Shown: positions 23,901 through 35,980, counted from the first letter of the stretch. The stretch is 64,000 nucleotides of DNA from Siphonodentalium dalli (GCA_032622095.1 CP136064.1:276419614-276483613), one strand, 5' to 3'. The notes: generated by a model from the letters alone, not told the origin. Numbers and translations: made by a program.

Positions 23901-24670
23901 ATTACATAGAACTACCAGTTCACAAACCTGAACACAAAACACGACTAACACCAATATCAATATCCAGTTTAGCGGGCTAGACGGCTCCTTGGGCGCTGAT
24001 GTATGTCCTCGAGCGGCGTAGATACGCTTGTTGTGGCCGTAGTATAAGCTGTCGAATAATTATCTCTCTCAAAACTACTAAGAACTACATATACAAATTT
24101 GCAAATACACGCTTTCACCCGCGCTTATGGGAGGACCGGTGGGACATTATAATCGTAAACACTACTTGGCACTCCAAACCTTCAGAGACACACCCACCAA
24201 CACAGTCTGATCTCAGCTGTTCCCTCACCCGTGGCTGCACTACACAACCATGTCAACGGGTTCTGACACTCGCACAGGAGTGGAAGGCGGGCATTGCACC
24301 ATCATGAGTTGAGGAGCCCGAACCGACCTTAAGTCAACCGGCTGGCATTGCACCCTCTTCCTAGCGTTGAGCCCGTAGTACAAGCCCGTAATACAACAGA
24401 CTAAGGCAACTGGTGTTTATGCAAGCACTAAATAGGACAATAAATTACAACAATTCACAACTCAAAATAATATATATATCAACACAAAAAAATCAGAGAA
24501 ATCAAGGTAAGTCTTCTCCGCCGGTCCCGATTCGGAATGGGGGTGGGGCTTTGCATCTTGCTTCGGTGGCATCCACCCCATGCACAGTATGCAAACACCT
24601 ACTGTGCATGGGTATATATTAAGCTACTGACAAACGCTCTCTAGCGGAATTACAGCACTCAAAGTGGGTT
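21000..24670. other. Long stretch with no supported gene
   Basis: Several open frames of 60-107 codons occur (for example 22132-22455 plus), but they show no known domain, signal peptide, codon pattern or splice context. Homopolymer C runs are at about 21762 and 23810. A repeated c(c)atgcacagta pair lies near 24580-24610. I see no element ends with target duplications here. Confidence 0.5.
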
Positions 24671-24736
24671 GTAGGAGAGGGCCGACGGCCCTTTCAAATC
24701 TTCCCGGGTATCATCCCCAAACTCCAAACTTATACC

Positions 24737-25117
24737 ATTTGAAAGAGGAAGCTCCAAAACAGTGTATTATCATCTTATCCGGTGTAATAAACTGGACATG
24801 TTTTTGTTGAGTTGCCAATGCGTTTTGTCATCTAGATTGCAGTAAAAATGCAGGGGAATAACTCTATATATTAAAGATAGAGTTATTCCCCTTCCATTGA
24901 AAAAGTTTTAATTATGTTGCATTCTGGGAGCCAAAGTGTGAAGTCATTCTATGATTTCAGCAGGTTTATATTTCTATGATTTCAGCAGGTGGGCATCTTC
25001 TGACATACAGATGTTTAAAATAGTGATGAATTATAGTATTTTAATCATATTTTATAGATTGTTATTAAAACCGTTTATCATGTCACTATAAAAATAATAA
25101 TCCGCGATTAAGTGGAC
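24737..25117 (-). repeat. MITE-like repeat, left copy beside the peptide gene
   Basis: Diverged inverted partner of 26197-26652. Shared blocks include gaggaagctccaaaac, ggtgtaataaact, gtcatctagattg, agagttattcccc and tgcattctgggagcc. Its inner end reads attaagtggacc followed by tttaaatg, matching the other copy's terminus ggtccactta in reverse. The outer end is less clear. Confidence 0.7.
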
Positions 25118-25879
25118 CTTTAAATGCAATGTCTTTGGTTCACAGATAGAGGTATGTGTATGGATAATATTTATCACTCATGGGCAGCTTTTCAACTTGT
25201 GCTGGGCATTTTATTGTTTGGAATTTGTTAAATATACGGGCGGCGTTGGCGGTGGGTATGCTGTTAAAATATTCAGATCTGTCAAAAACCGCCATAAACA
25301 GAAATAGTAAAATAAAGGCAGACCTTGTTCTTATACCGATCAGAAATCTGGCATAAACAGTATTTTATTGTCAAATGTTTTCCTTTGTTATGTAAACAAA
25401 AGCAAAAAACGTTACAGAACCTGGCTTTTGTTTAGATCCAGTTACGAAGATCGTTATTTGTTACCGTTTTCTCCGATACCGTTTTCCTGATATGGAAATA
25501 ATAAAGAACGTTTCTATTATTCTTTGTGTGATTGGCTAATATAATTGCACTGTGTTATTTAAACAGAAGCAAAACGTCTGTAACACGAGCAGACTCTTTG
25601 TTTACGTGCACCATATATTGTCTTGACGACAATATACTATTTACGCCCTGATTATGTTTGGCATATGAACAACTATATAATTTTTAATATTCCTTCCGTT
25701 GGTGGCGATTTGAACTATGAATATTTCTGCAACGAACACCGCCCGTGCCTTTAAAGTAAAGATATGGATTTTTTGGCTATGTTGTAACCCAGATACTGTA
25801 TCTTGTATCGTAATTTTGGGTAGTGCATTGTATGGGTAACTAAGTTAAAGAAAAACTGGTTGCTAGGTACAGATCGTCT

Positions 25880-25885
25880 TTTATT
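25880..25885 (-). terminator. Polyadenylation signal AATAAA
   Basis: The minus strand reads aataaa about 50 nt past the stop codon of the cysteine-rich peptide (tttatt at 25880-25885 on plus). Confidence 0.6.
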
Positions 25886-26150
25886 CATGTACCTCCATCA
25901 AAAGCTCCAAGTTTGGACACTAGGCACTCTCGGTTTAGACACACATCCTGAAACATTTGCGTCTTGCATCCCTGCACGTTGTTAAGCAGCCGCGGTTCGT
26001 TCTTCGACGAGTGGCAGGACACCGGAATCTGCACACGAAGTAACGATTGAAGCATATTGCTCTACAATGACGTGGGCTGATCGAAGCATTCGCGTCTTGA
26101 GGTAGCGAGATGAGCAGACAGCATGCGAGAACTACGACTGTGAACTTCAT
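25880..26150 (-). CDS. Secreted cationic cysteine-rich peptide (last exon)
   Basis: A 71-codon frame (26150-25935) for a small secreted peptide. Residues 1-22 form a clear signal peptide (MKFTVVVLACCLLISL...ANA). The mature 49 residues hold eight Cys spaced CX3C-X6-CX3C-X10-CX3C-X6-CX3C, that is, the same two-pair module twice. About 13 Arg and 1 Lys face one Asp, so it is strongly basic. A splice acceptor (ttctttccatttcag) ends exactly at the ATG, implying a 5' UTR intron, and an AATAAA signal lies at 25885-25880, about 50 nt after the stop. CX3C pairs suggest helical hairpins, as in some antimicrobial peptides and channel-blocking venom peptides. Function is inferred only; no family is recognised with certainty. 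Confidence 0.75.
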
Positions 26151-26170
26151 CTGAAATGGAAAGAAAAGCT
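26151..26170 (-). other. Splice acceptor just before the peptide start codon
   Basis: On the minus strand the bases before the ATG read as a pyrimidine-rich tract ending in tttcag. This decides the start: codon 1 is the first codon after the intron. The donor and 5' UTR exon were not identified and must lie above about 26.2 kb. Confidence 0.65.
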
Positions 26171-26196
26171 ATCAAAACTCATGTTTAAGCTTAAAG

Positions 26197-26652
26197 GCCC
26201 ACTTAATTTTCGAGTCACCGATCAGTTTTTTCATAGTGACTTGATGTACGGTTTTAATAACAATATATGCCATCACATATGATTAAAATACTATTATTCA
26301 ACACCATTTCAACCATCTGTGTCCGAAGATGCAGAAATAAAAAACAACTGAAATCATAGAAAGATTCCCCAAGTTTTGGCTCCCAGAATGCAACAAAATT
26401 CAAACTAAAGATGTATTTTCAATTGAAGGGGACTCTAACTCTCTATTTAAAATATAGAGTTATTCCCCGCTATTGAAAATAACACTTTATACTACAATCT
26501 AGATGACAAAAACAACATGTACACAGTTTATTACACCGGCTAAGTTGATAATACAATGTTTTGGAGCTTCCTCTTCCAAATGTTATATAATATGGCATAT
26601 ATTTTATATATACATGTGATCTGGGGGGGGGGGGGTAGAAAATTAAGTGGGC
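26197..26652 (+). repeat. MITE beside the peptide gene, right copy
   Basis: About 456 bp with short terminal inverted repeats: gcccacttaattttc at the left and gaaaattaagtgggc at the right. Both are flanked by tttaagctt(t)aaa, which may be an imperfect target duplication of about 12 bp. The interior holds the same blocks as 24737-25117 in opposite orientation, plus an internal palindrome around agagttattcccc. A poly-G run of 14 lies near 26623-26636. Confidence 0.75.
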
Positions 26653-26774
26653 ATTTAAGCTTTAAAAAATAGACGTTTTGTGTGACCTCGAGATCATCTA
26701 GACCCTCAATTTTCTTTTGGAATTTCGTTGAAAAACATGGCCGCCAGCAGCCATAGTAGATTTTACTTTGTATA

Positions 26775-26960
26775 TCTTAATATATATTTTGGGACTTCTG
26801 TTTGTTTGTTTGTTTGTTAGCAATGGCCGGGAAAACTGTCGGACGGATTAGGAAGGGCTCAATCCAAGGGTAAAATCCCAGATGGAATGTCATCGCACCG
26901 CTTCTGAGAACGTCAGAGCACTCATTCTCCAATCTCCCGCCACCGCAATGGGTAGTTCAT
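26775..26960 (+). repeat. Interspersed repeat (ggccgggaaaactg family), copy 1
   Basis: Begins with tatattttgggacttctg and several tttg repeats, then ttagcaatggccgggaaaac. The same family occurs at 32005-32215, inverted at 40515-41035, and as a triplicated form at 50335-50885. Confidence 0.65.
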
Positions 26961-27427
26961 GGGTTAATCGCGTGATAGTTAAAGAGCGTTCGTGTCCACA
27001 GTGTCGTTGATAAAGAACGTGTATGTGTCCAGACATGAGCGTGTTGTGTCTGTACAGACATGAGCGTGTTGTGTGATTCTGTGTTCGTACTTATGGGTTC
27101 CTGTGAATGGGGGAGGTTTTCATCGAGTCAGTTTTTCCGCCCGAGGTGACCTTCACCTTGAAACGGTAGTCGGATTCCTTATGTCATTTAGCATTTTTGG
27201 TTTGTTAAAAGCGATCTGAAAACGGATTATGTATGCCTAGTAGGTGTGTTTTCAGGATTGACTTGTTTCCATTCTTGAATTTTGGCGGGTCGGCCTAAAT
27301 CGGGGTCAACATCATTTAGAGAGCGTTTCGTATTTACAGAAAACGATAGATGGTGCCATCTGGCCTATGGTGATCGGTGCGATTAGAAACTTCTCCGATC
27401 TACTAGATATGACAATTACATGTATTT

Positions 27428-27685
27428 AAAAAAAAATTGATGTGATCGGTTCATTCTTGTTGGCTACAGTTGTGATCAAAATTTAACACTGAGGCCTATG
27501 GAGATTCTAGTACTTTGGATAAATGGCGCCATTTTGCGTATGATGCTATACGCGTACTGATATTCATAAAAAGCACTAAGTATGAAACACAGACGTAGTT
27601 TAAAAAAGAATGGACGTGATCAGATGATTCTTGCTGGCTACAGTTGCGATCAAAATTTAACATTTAACCCAATGGAGAATTTCGT
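27428..27685 (+). repeat. Two-copy tandem repeat, unit about 178 bp
   Basis: The block gtgatc(g/a)g(t)t(g)attcttg(t/c)tggctacagtt(g)gatcaaaatttaac occurs at about 27428-27503 and again at 27604-27682, each followed by an atggaga(t/a)tt block. No coding signal. Confidence 0.65.
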
Positions 27686-28260
27686 GTTATGCTCAAACGT
27701 TGATTGTAATAACCACTTATTGGCAATCGTGCGCAAATATATATGAAGTTTAACATTCGTGTTTGACCCACTGAAACTATCCGTGATTTGATTAGTTGCA
27801 ATATATGATATAGTTATGCCTCAAGATACAGTAATTGGCAAAAGTAAGTGTCGAATGGTTTCGTAGTTTCGATAATTTGCAGCCTGTTGAATCAAATGAA
27901 AATATTCACAACAAGACTGTTCACGATGTGATTACATATTATTTCATTGTTTTATTTGATACTGTCTTGTCTGTCTTGTTGTCTACTGACTACCGTTTTA
28001 AAACCACATCGTTGATCATAACAGGATGTAGTGTCGCAAATACACAGGCATAGATGGTAGTTGTTCGTTGTCATTAACTCACATGCACTGAGAGAATCTG
28101 TGTTTTTGCAGGATTTGTGCTACTGAAAAACGGATATTTCGGTGCAGCTGAGATCTTTACTATAGCGGTATAGGCTTTGTAGTCGGGCAGCTAGGTACAC
28201 CCCTATGGACCCACCAGGACTCCTCCGGACCGATTTTTGTTATGTACCTGGACACCTCTA

Positions 28261-28464
28261 GCGTAGAATTCCGGATGTTAACAAGAAATCAACGCTTCCC
28301 ACGCCAGTTACGTTCAGTGCAGCGACTGAAACCCAACATTCACCATCAATATTCTGACCACAGCTAATCTCCACGATTCGTGCATAGCTGTGAAAATCAA
28401 GTAAATTCGAATTTCCACTAAAGTAGAGCTTAATGAGTAAAATAATTATCGTCCATAGTTGCAT
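28261..28464 (-). CDS. Possible secreted-protein exon (uncertain)
   Basis: From the ATG at 28464 a 68-codon frame starts with a hydrophobic stretch (MQLWTIIILLIKLYF) that could be a signal peptide, followed by a soluble part with two Cys (SCGQNIDGEC) and a possible N-glycosylation site (NVT). I see no domain, no clear donor or acceptor and no polyadenylation signal. It may be a first exon that continues elsewhere, or simply a chance open frame. Confidence 0.22.
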
Positions 28465-29354
28465 TTTCCTGCATTCCGAGTATAGGTGCTTAGTAATCGT
28501 TACTATCGGGACCGGTAGCAATGTCTCCCGATATTATAATGATCAGTGGCCTATATGCAGAACATGGCTGCATATATAGTTTTAGACATGCATGTGCCCA
28601 ACTTTGAACAAAACCAGCACCATGTGATTAGACACTGACTAAATTAAGGCAATACCAATAAATGATTAGTACACAATTGTGGTATTTGATTAACAACCGT
28701 TAATTGCTAACCTTAAATAAGACACCTGGTTCACTTCGACGACCAGGTATACATCTCAAATTTCACATCTGGGTATTAACTGTATCGGAAACGCAAACGT
28801 CGAATTACGACCCTATAAGCTATAATTGCAATTTCAAGTGAATTCCTGGTAATTTCCTATACAAAGTTTCTCGATCAATGGTCCATGGGGCACAAATATG
28901 TACAGTTTCATATCTGTGTCACAATTTGAACATAACCAATACCATCTGACTATAGACACTATCTAATTTTGCCTATTTATGCCGACAATTTATTGTTATT
29001 CTTGTGGCAACGTATTTGAGGGAGAGATTTGTTGTGTTGACTAAGATATTAATTTAGTATGTGAAACATGTATCCCGGGAGAGGTATAGAGTGGACGGAG
29101 AAAGTGTTTTCTTTATCATCAGATAAACATAATTTAAACTCCCAATTTAAATAAACCCGACCAGGAATTATAGAACAAACATCTATATAAGCCCAGTAAT
29201 ATTTAGCAATGCACATGGACATGATAACATATCATTGGCATATATGAGTTGTTGTAGTTGTTACATTGATGCTGGTCGGCTTTCTCCAAATTTAATACTA
29301 AAACAGAATGATCCATAAGTTACGGTGGCTGGTTTAGGACATGATAATTTGTTT

Positions 29355-30545
29355 TATATTTCGTGACCACGAAATACTAATTCGTGGCCACGAAATAACT
29401 AATTTGGTGGCCACAAAATACTAATTCGTGGCCAAGAAATAACTAATTCGTGGTCACGAAATACTAATTCGTGGCCACGAAATAACTGATTGACCTTTGC
29501 ATATATCCAGATACCTTTACGGTATGGTTACACTAACTTGATGCTGTTTTAGAAATTATGTGTACGATCGCAGAGAAGCTACTATAAACCCCTTATGGTG
29601 TGGGACACGGGCTCTATGGGTATTTGGGCGTCCTATATAAACTAGTCCAGAAAGAACGGGGAAATACGGGCCAGGTGGCTCCAAGACAAACTGAATATTC
29701 ATTAGTTTTTACCACAAGGCCAAGGGATCGAATGGGAATGCCATTTCTCTCGGCATATTGGCCGATTTAAGTCGAATAAGGGGTTTGTAGGGTGGGCCCA
29801 ATACAAGCTTATAAATATTCACCCGTTTCAACCATCCCCGATCCAAAAATGTCGCCACTCAGAAGGGGTCAAATGGGGTACACATTATTTCTCGGTCACT
29901 TGACCGATATAGATCAAATAAAGGGTGCCGTGGCTCACAAAGCAAGCTAAATTTTCACACCTTCAGCCCACTCGAGCGAAAATGATAACTGATCAAAGGG
30001 GGACCATAGATGGTACCATGCAACCCCCCCCCCCATTTAGGTCGAATACAGTGTGTTGTGGGGTGACCCCTGAGACAAACTAAATGTTCACCCGCTTTTA
30101 TCATCCCCGATCCTAAATGGCCACCCCAGATGAGTTCAAATCTGACACCTATACAATATCCCGACCCATTATTTGATGTGGTATAATTGGTGTTGTAGCG
30201 TGGCCACACGATATACTGAATGTCGTTGGTGCCTATGTAACCCACCACAGGACGGCGGCATCTTTGGATCGGGTTGGTGAAAGCGGTTATTACTTAATTT
30301 GTTTTACGGGCCACCATAAAACACTCTTTATCTCAAATCGCCGTGGCTCATGCCAAGATGGTGGACAATTACAACCAGATCATCTCTATTCGCTTCCATT
30401 ACAACAATGGGACTGACGATCGTACGTCACAATTAGTTGTTTCGTGGCCACGAATTATTTATTTCGTGACCACGAATTATTTTTTTCATGGCCACGAATT
30501 TGTTATTTCGTGGCCACGAATTAGTTATTTCGTGGTTTCGTGGTT
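29355..30545. mobile_element. Fold-back element with palindromic minisatellite ends
   Basis: The left end (about 29360-29490) is an array of roughly 24-bp units with the perfect palindrome ttcgtggccacgaa alternating with atactaa / ataacta. The right end (about 30437-30540) is the same array in inverted order. Between them, about 29680-30200 holds four degenerate tandem units of roughly 125-140 bp, each with (a)caa(a)ct(g)aatattca, ccccgatcc and gtcgaata(a)g blocks. There is no transposase. The architecture suggests a non-autonomous fold-back element about 1.19 kb long. Confidence 0.7.
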
Positions 30546-31040
30546 TTGACTGACACTATATGACTCCCAGATATGTTAGCACACAACTCCGTATTATGCG
30601 GTACTTCGTCCTGGCAATAAACATTAATTTTGTCAATTGATGAAAAAACACCATCAATCAATTTTACAACGACATCCTGAAACTTTAGTCTTGATAAACA
30701 TTGCATGTGTATAATAGTGGACAGTGTCACTGAAGCACGTGATTGTGATGTATATGATTGGTGTGAACCACACTTTTATCAACTACTGTATCTGGTGGCC
30801 TGACTATATTGCATGTTAATTTTGTAAAATCACATGTAGTTACGATAGATTACATGTAATAGCCATGCATATATGATAGCCATTAAGTTCCACCAAGTGA
30901 ACATTTGAGTAAATTGTCAAACTCTTTATAGGGTCAAACGTTAGTTTTGTTCGCAACTGTAGTATTGTACCAGCGGAGACTTATCTGACACCATTCTCAA
31001 AAATACATTTCAGAGTCATACTTGACATATGAGCACAATT
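30546..31040. other. Non-coding stretch, no gene seen
   Basis: AT-rich sequence next to the fold-back element. No motif or repeated structure was recognised. Confidence 0.45.
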
Positions 31041-31044
31041 TCAA

Positions 31045-31990
31045 CTTGCACAATTCATGAAAAGGCTAATCGTGTTATTTAATATTTGTATAATCAGGAA
31101 ACGCTCTTTAAATTTTTAAAACCGTCCAAACAATTTGTTTTCACTAAAATATCAGACTGGAAACAAGTAGACTATGAAAGTAGACCACCATATTTGATAC
31201 GTTTGTTAATTTCAACTCGCACAGTCCACCAGAAGGTTAGTTATGAGGATTAATATTTGTACAATAAGTAAACGCTCTTTAAATTCTTAAAACAGTCCAA
31301 AAACTCTTCTTTTTTTCAATAAAATTTCAACTGGACACATGTAAACTCTGAAAGTAGACACGCTGTTGATAAATAAACCGTTCGTATGTCGTCTTAGACA
31401 ATCCGAAGTGGCGCGACCGTTGTTTTCGACCAAAGGAATCTGACTTGTGAAATCATCGAGGGTGGGGGTAGGGTTAGCTTTTCTGCGATATCTTTACCAA
31501 AAATCGATGTATGGAAGTTTTGTTTGTGGAATATGATCAAGATATCCTTGTAGATTGTTCATGTTCATCTATATGTGATATAGCTTATTTTAAGAACATA
31601 CAATACCTTAATATTTGGGAAAGAAAATTGAAAATGCAGTCATAAATGCAATTCGTCTGATGATTTTTGATAAAATTCCACATTAAGATATGTAATTAAG
31701 TAATTTGTGGCAAGATCTCTCCATGTTTTTCGATTTCCAAGAACAAAGAAAACCACTTACCGAACTTGCTGTGAGTAATGGCATGTTTGTATTACCAGGT
31801 GGACGGGAAAAAAATAGAGGGGTACACAAACAAAAGCCTCACACAAACCTGTTTCCACTAAAATATCAAGCTGGAAACAGGTATATTCTGAAAACAGACA
31901 CACTGGTGGAAAAGAAACTGTTCTCATATCGCTTTTAACATTCCGAAAACGCGCGACCATTTTTTTCGACATAAGGAATCCGACTACGGG
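31045..31990 (+). repeat. Three degenerate tandem copies of a 150-200 bp unit
   Basis: Units near 31045-31205, 31215-31440 and 31850-31990 share aaacgctctttaaat, cactaaaatatca, tggaaaca and gcgcgaccnttnttttcgac ... aaggaatc. The third is separated from the second by about 400 bp. No coding potential is apparent. Confidence 0.6.
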
Positions 31991-32004
31991 TACCCACAAA
32001 TGAT

Positions 32005-32215
32005 CGGATATATATTTTGGGACTTCTGTCTGTTTGTTTGTCTGTTAGCTATGGCCGGGAAAACTGCTGAAAGGATTTCGACGCAATTTGATACCTACGG
32101 GTAATTTTGTCCTGGGCGTGTTTTGGACGGGTCAAATCGTGACTCCGACCTGACCTTGATCTTCAAAATGGTCAATTCAAGGTCAAAGCCCGGACGAAGT
32201 CGGGTCACCTGCTAG
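32005..32215 (+). repeat. Interspersed repeat (ggccgggaaaactg family), copy 2
   Basis: Starts tatattttgggacttctg with tgtttg repeats, followed by ttagctatggccgggaaaac, a gacctgacctt block and a terminal cccggacgaagtcgggt. It appears inverted at 40515-41035, and a related end (gcccggacgaag) closes the 50.3-50.9 kb copy. Confidence 0.7.
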
Positions 32216-32585
32216 TATAATTATATTTCTTCATGTTGACATCTGTATTACTTAAGACATTTAAAATTCCCAGCATTCCTACTTGCTCTATTGACTTAGC
32301 ACAGGGCAATGTTCTGACTAAGTAGCTCGTTTTCTAGACTACTACAACTGATGGACCCTAACACGGATATACCCAGGCTGATGAAAAAAAACTACTAAAA
32401 ATAGATGTGATTTATTGAATGTCATGGATGAATGATTGCCAATGAACATCATAATAAAATGGTTTATTTCTAGTTTGAGATCCCGTGGTCATATAATGAG
32501 GCGAAGCCTGAATATTCATAGTATGTGAGATCACCCAATAAATGCTAAATTAGACTACAGGTTTGATGATTTTTTTTTTACAAAG

Positions 32586-32790
32586 GGAGCTTAACCGAGT
32601 AAGGGTCCCTAAAGAAATGGATATCACTAAATCCCGGAAACCCAAACCCGGCACACTCCGAGAATTATTGGTGCATATGTTTTAAAAGGAAGGGGGTTTA
32701 ACCGAGTAAGGGTCTCTAAAGAAATGCATATCACTAAATCCCGGAAACCCACTCAGCCCACCCCCTCATATAATCATAGGTGCATATAGT
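32586..32790 (+). repeat. Two-copy tandem repeat, unit about 108 bp
   Basis: Units start at about 32586 and 32694 with ttaaccgagtaagggt, then ctaaagaaatg(g/c)atatcact and aaatcccggaaaccca, ending ggtgcatat. They are close in sequence, so recent. Confidence 0.75.
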
Positions 32791-32851
32791 TATTGAGTTT
32801 CATTATATAAACGGACATAAATGATTCAGCTCTGTGCGCCAAATATGTTAG

Positions 32852-33475
32852 GCCAGGCAAATATGGACATAGGTGTCGCCTGGAGAGGGAATTTATGAGA
32901 CCTATATTTTTGGTTAGCGTAAATACTAAACTTTCGGAATTCGTATGTTGGATTTGTCAGATAGGCGGACTTTTTTCTCACCGCGTGGTTTTCTTGAGGC
33001 ACCCGATGAAAAAATCGGTCATTTTTTAAATAAAGCCGACATTTTTGACAGAGCATTTTCACACATTTTGAGATGAGATATTCGTCCAATTTTGATACCT
33101 GAGGGTGGGACGATAACCAGAGTAGGGTAAAACATGTAACCATTGAATCTCGGAATTGCAGTCATGACGTCATGTGACGTTAAATAATATTTTGGGTGAG
33201 ACAAATATGGCGATTCACGCACAGCGTTTTCTTTCGTTTCTTTTAAATCATAAAGTAAGACGGGTATGCCACATTGTTTTATACCATGGGAAACTACTGC
33301 CAATTGGCTATATTTTGATATATAACTTATCGCTGCAGGCCGCATTATTTTTTATCAGAGGCAGAAAAATCAACCCTCCCCTCTAAAGTTAAGATGCGTC
33401 ATGATGTGGTATAAGGCACACATAACTCTCGGTTACATGTCATTAGGCTTAATTAACACAACGGCCGTTGAAAGT
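32852..33475 (+). repeat. Long inverted repeat, left arm (partner 43095-43722)
   Basis: About 620 bp matching 43095-43722 in reverse complement. Shared blocks include caaatatggacataggtg, tcgcctggagagggaattt, gaggggagggttgatttttc and caacggccgttg at the inner end. No transposase is recognised between the arms. The arms may be two inverted copies of one family or the ends of a large composite element. Confidence 0.75.
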
Positions 33476-34050
33476 CTGATAAAGAATGTAATAATATATA
33501 AGTTTCTGTCTACAAACTCGAACATTAACGTAGAAACAAAATATTTTGTACCCCCAAACCCGAAATTTTAATAAATTTTCGAATTTTTACTAAAAATTGA
33601 TATAAAACGCGTTTTTTTTATTTTCTGGAAGGCAAACAAAGAAAAGAATTAGTAAGGGTGGAGATAATTGGTGTATACGGCAATTTCATTCCGCCTTGGG
33701 TTAAAAAATGACATACTAACCCAAAATGGCTGCCAATATGGCAGCCGCAATATAGGTGGAAATTGTGAAATATGAAAGAACGCACAATTACTTGCTTAAA
33801 TGGTTTACCTAACAAAGCGGTCGTTGATGAACTGCTAAACTATAGTTTAAGGTATATATCCCGATCTACAAACTCGAACAATAAAGTTAAATTATTACAC
33901 AACGCACCTCCTGGCACAAAATTTAGATAAAATTTAGGTATTTTTCTCCAAAAATAACCTAAAGCCATTTTTGTCATCTTCTCGGATTACAAAATGGCTT
34001 ACTAACCCCAAGATGGCTGCCAATACGGTGGTCAGAATAAATGGTGAAAT
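33460..34050 (+). repeat. Two tandem units of a 350-bp family
   Basis: The units share caaactcgaacatta/aataa, a gg(c/t)acaaaatttagat-like block, a gaagacaaa-like block and aaaatggctgccaat. They are inverted relative to the copies at 37320-38000. Each contains a caacggccgttg-type palindrome near its start. Confidence 0.6.
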
Positions 34051-34059
34051 ATGTCATGT

Positions 34060-35110
34060 TTCACTTTTATCGCCGTCATTGCCGCCATCTAATGTCTCAC
34101 ACAACCAAAGTATTATATTCACGTTACTCCGTGACATCACGATGCGCCATTCTATTTAAAATTGCTACCTGAATTGTGCCCATTGTTGACGAATCTTGCA
34201 TTCATGAGAATTCTTGCTCAAGTAAACAGTGTCCCTTGAAATATGTGGTAATTTGAGCGAGGTATTTACAGATTAACAGGATTATTTAAAACGAAGAACC
34301 GAGTAATAGTAATACATTGAATGCCTGATTGTTATTTATGCCTGTCACCTTTGACATAGTCAATATGAAATTACTTAAACCGGACAATAGAAGGTCAATC
34401 TTTCTCAATGAATATTATTCCAAGTGCTACCAAATATGATGGTACATATGAGGTTGATATGTCGTGGATACCATTATCGAAGTCTGGGCTAGACGAGGTT
34501 GATGCGGGTTCACACCCGACTTGATTGGGCGAAATTTGGGACCGATTTTAAAGCTAGATTTGAGATAAGAAACATCTCATTGTGCCATTCGATAAATACA
34601 TGACCACTTCGATAAGAAATGAAGCAACCACATTTGAAGCAATGATTTTGATTCTGAGTCAGAGCCCCCATTAATCTGTTATACATACAATGTACAATGC
34701 ACAATTGCTGTACAATAGCTTCGACCCACAGACGACGGCCGCGTTAACACAGAGTGAATTTTTCCAGACCCTAAATCACCATCGCCGCTTTCATTGACTA
34801 GTGTCCAATAACACAAAGAAGATGAGATTCAGAAAAAGATAGCGCTCGTCGTACAATATTAGTTCAGATTTTGCATCTTCCGAAAAATTATCTGATCAGT
34901 AATAAACATAAGATTAGTCATGTCCAGAATGAGCATCCCTCCTGTGGTTCTAACTTATTATGCAGTTGCTGTTGAACAAGATCGCCACGAAGGACCGCTT
35001 TCTTTGCAATATATGAACGCGATAACCTTCAGAAATATCAAATGTTGTTTCCAACTTGGTGGATAAGTAAACTTGTCTACTATATGTTACATCTGAACTG
35101 GTCATATTCA
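34060..35110. other. Non-coding stretch, no gene seen
   Basis: No supported gene. A ggttcacaccc word near 34505 resembles a pol III B box, but no matching A box or cloverleaf fits. Confidence 0.45.
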
Positions 35111-35112
35111 GA

Positions 35113-35853
35113 CCAGGGATCGTGTTAAGTTCTTTTTTGTTTAATTTATACATAAATTGCATGAGTGAGAAGCTGACTGAATGTGGAGTGGGATGCATGA
35201 TTGGTAAGACTTTAGTTAATCATCTTTGTTATGCAGATGATATGTGTCTTGTGTCTTTGATGGGACTTCGTCGTCTATTGTCTATTTGTGAAACAGAAGC
35301 CGTTAAACTTCACCTACGTTTTAACACGTTCAAAACCGTTGCCATGGCTTTTATTCCCAAATCTTTGAATATTAAATATTTTCCTAAACTATTTCTTAAC
35401 GACTGCGAGGTCAACTTCAGTTCCTCCTATAAATATCTGAGTCTCATGATTCGCCACGATCTCTCTGACAACGATGACATTCAACGTCAATACCGTGCCA
35501 TATGTATTCGAGCGAATGTTATAATCCGGAAATTCTCTTTTTGTTCTTTTGATGTCAAGAAATTCTTATTTCTTCGTTATATTTCGCCATTATATTGTGC
35601 ACATTTGTGGGCTAATTAATCAAAGAAAACGTACAACAAATTGTCTATCTGTTATAATAATTCATATAGGATGTTGATGCGATATTTTAAATATTGTAGT
35701 GCTAGCGCTATGTATGTTACTGGTTGTATGTTATCATTTCCTTTGTTGCTGCGCAAGTTTGTGTATAACTTCAGAGAGAGAGAGAGTATGTCATTGTCCG
35801 AATTTCTAGTATACATTCTTCAGATATTATGTATAGGTAAAGACTATTTTTAA
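35113..35853 (+). pseudogene. LINE reverse transcriptase fragment
   Basis: Plus-strand remnant of a non-LTR retrotransposon RT. It begins near the conserved QG.VLS motif (here PGIVLSSFLFNLY), then has the catalytic YADDMCLVS and thumb blocks. The frame meets a TAA at 35617-35619 and continues in the same frame to 35853 with LSICYNNSYRMLMRY and CSASAMYVTGC, a block typical of the region after RT in CR1/Jockey-type LINEs. The upstream RT half and endonuclease are missing. Confidence 0.8.
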
Positions 35854-35977
35854 ATTGGAATTCTATATTATACACATAATGCAAATCAAAATACGTTGTT
35901 GCTAAAATTTGTGATTCATTGTTGTTATATATTATATTGTATACATACATATGGGCAACATTGCCTGAAATGAACTA

Positions 35978-35980
<3 letters not shown>

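Noticed and set aside
34490-34560. Possible tRNA or tRNA-derived SINE from a ggttcacaccc word
   Set aside because: The B-box match is imperfect and no A box or foldable cloverleaf is found.
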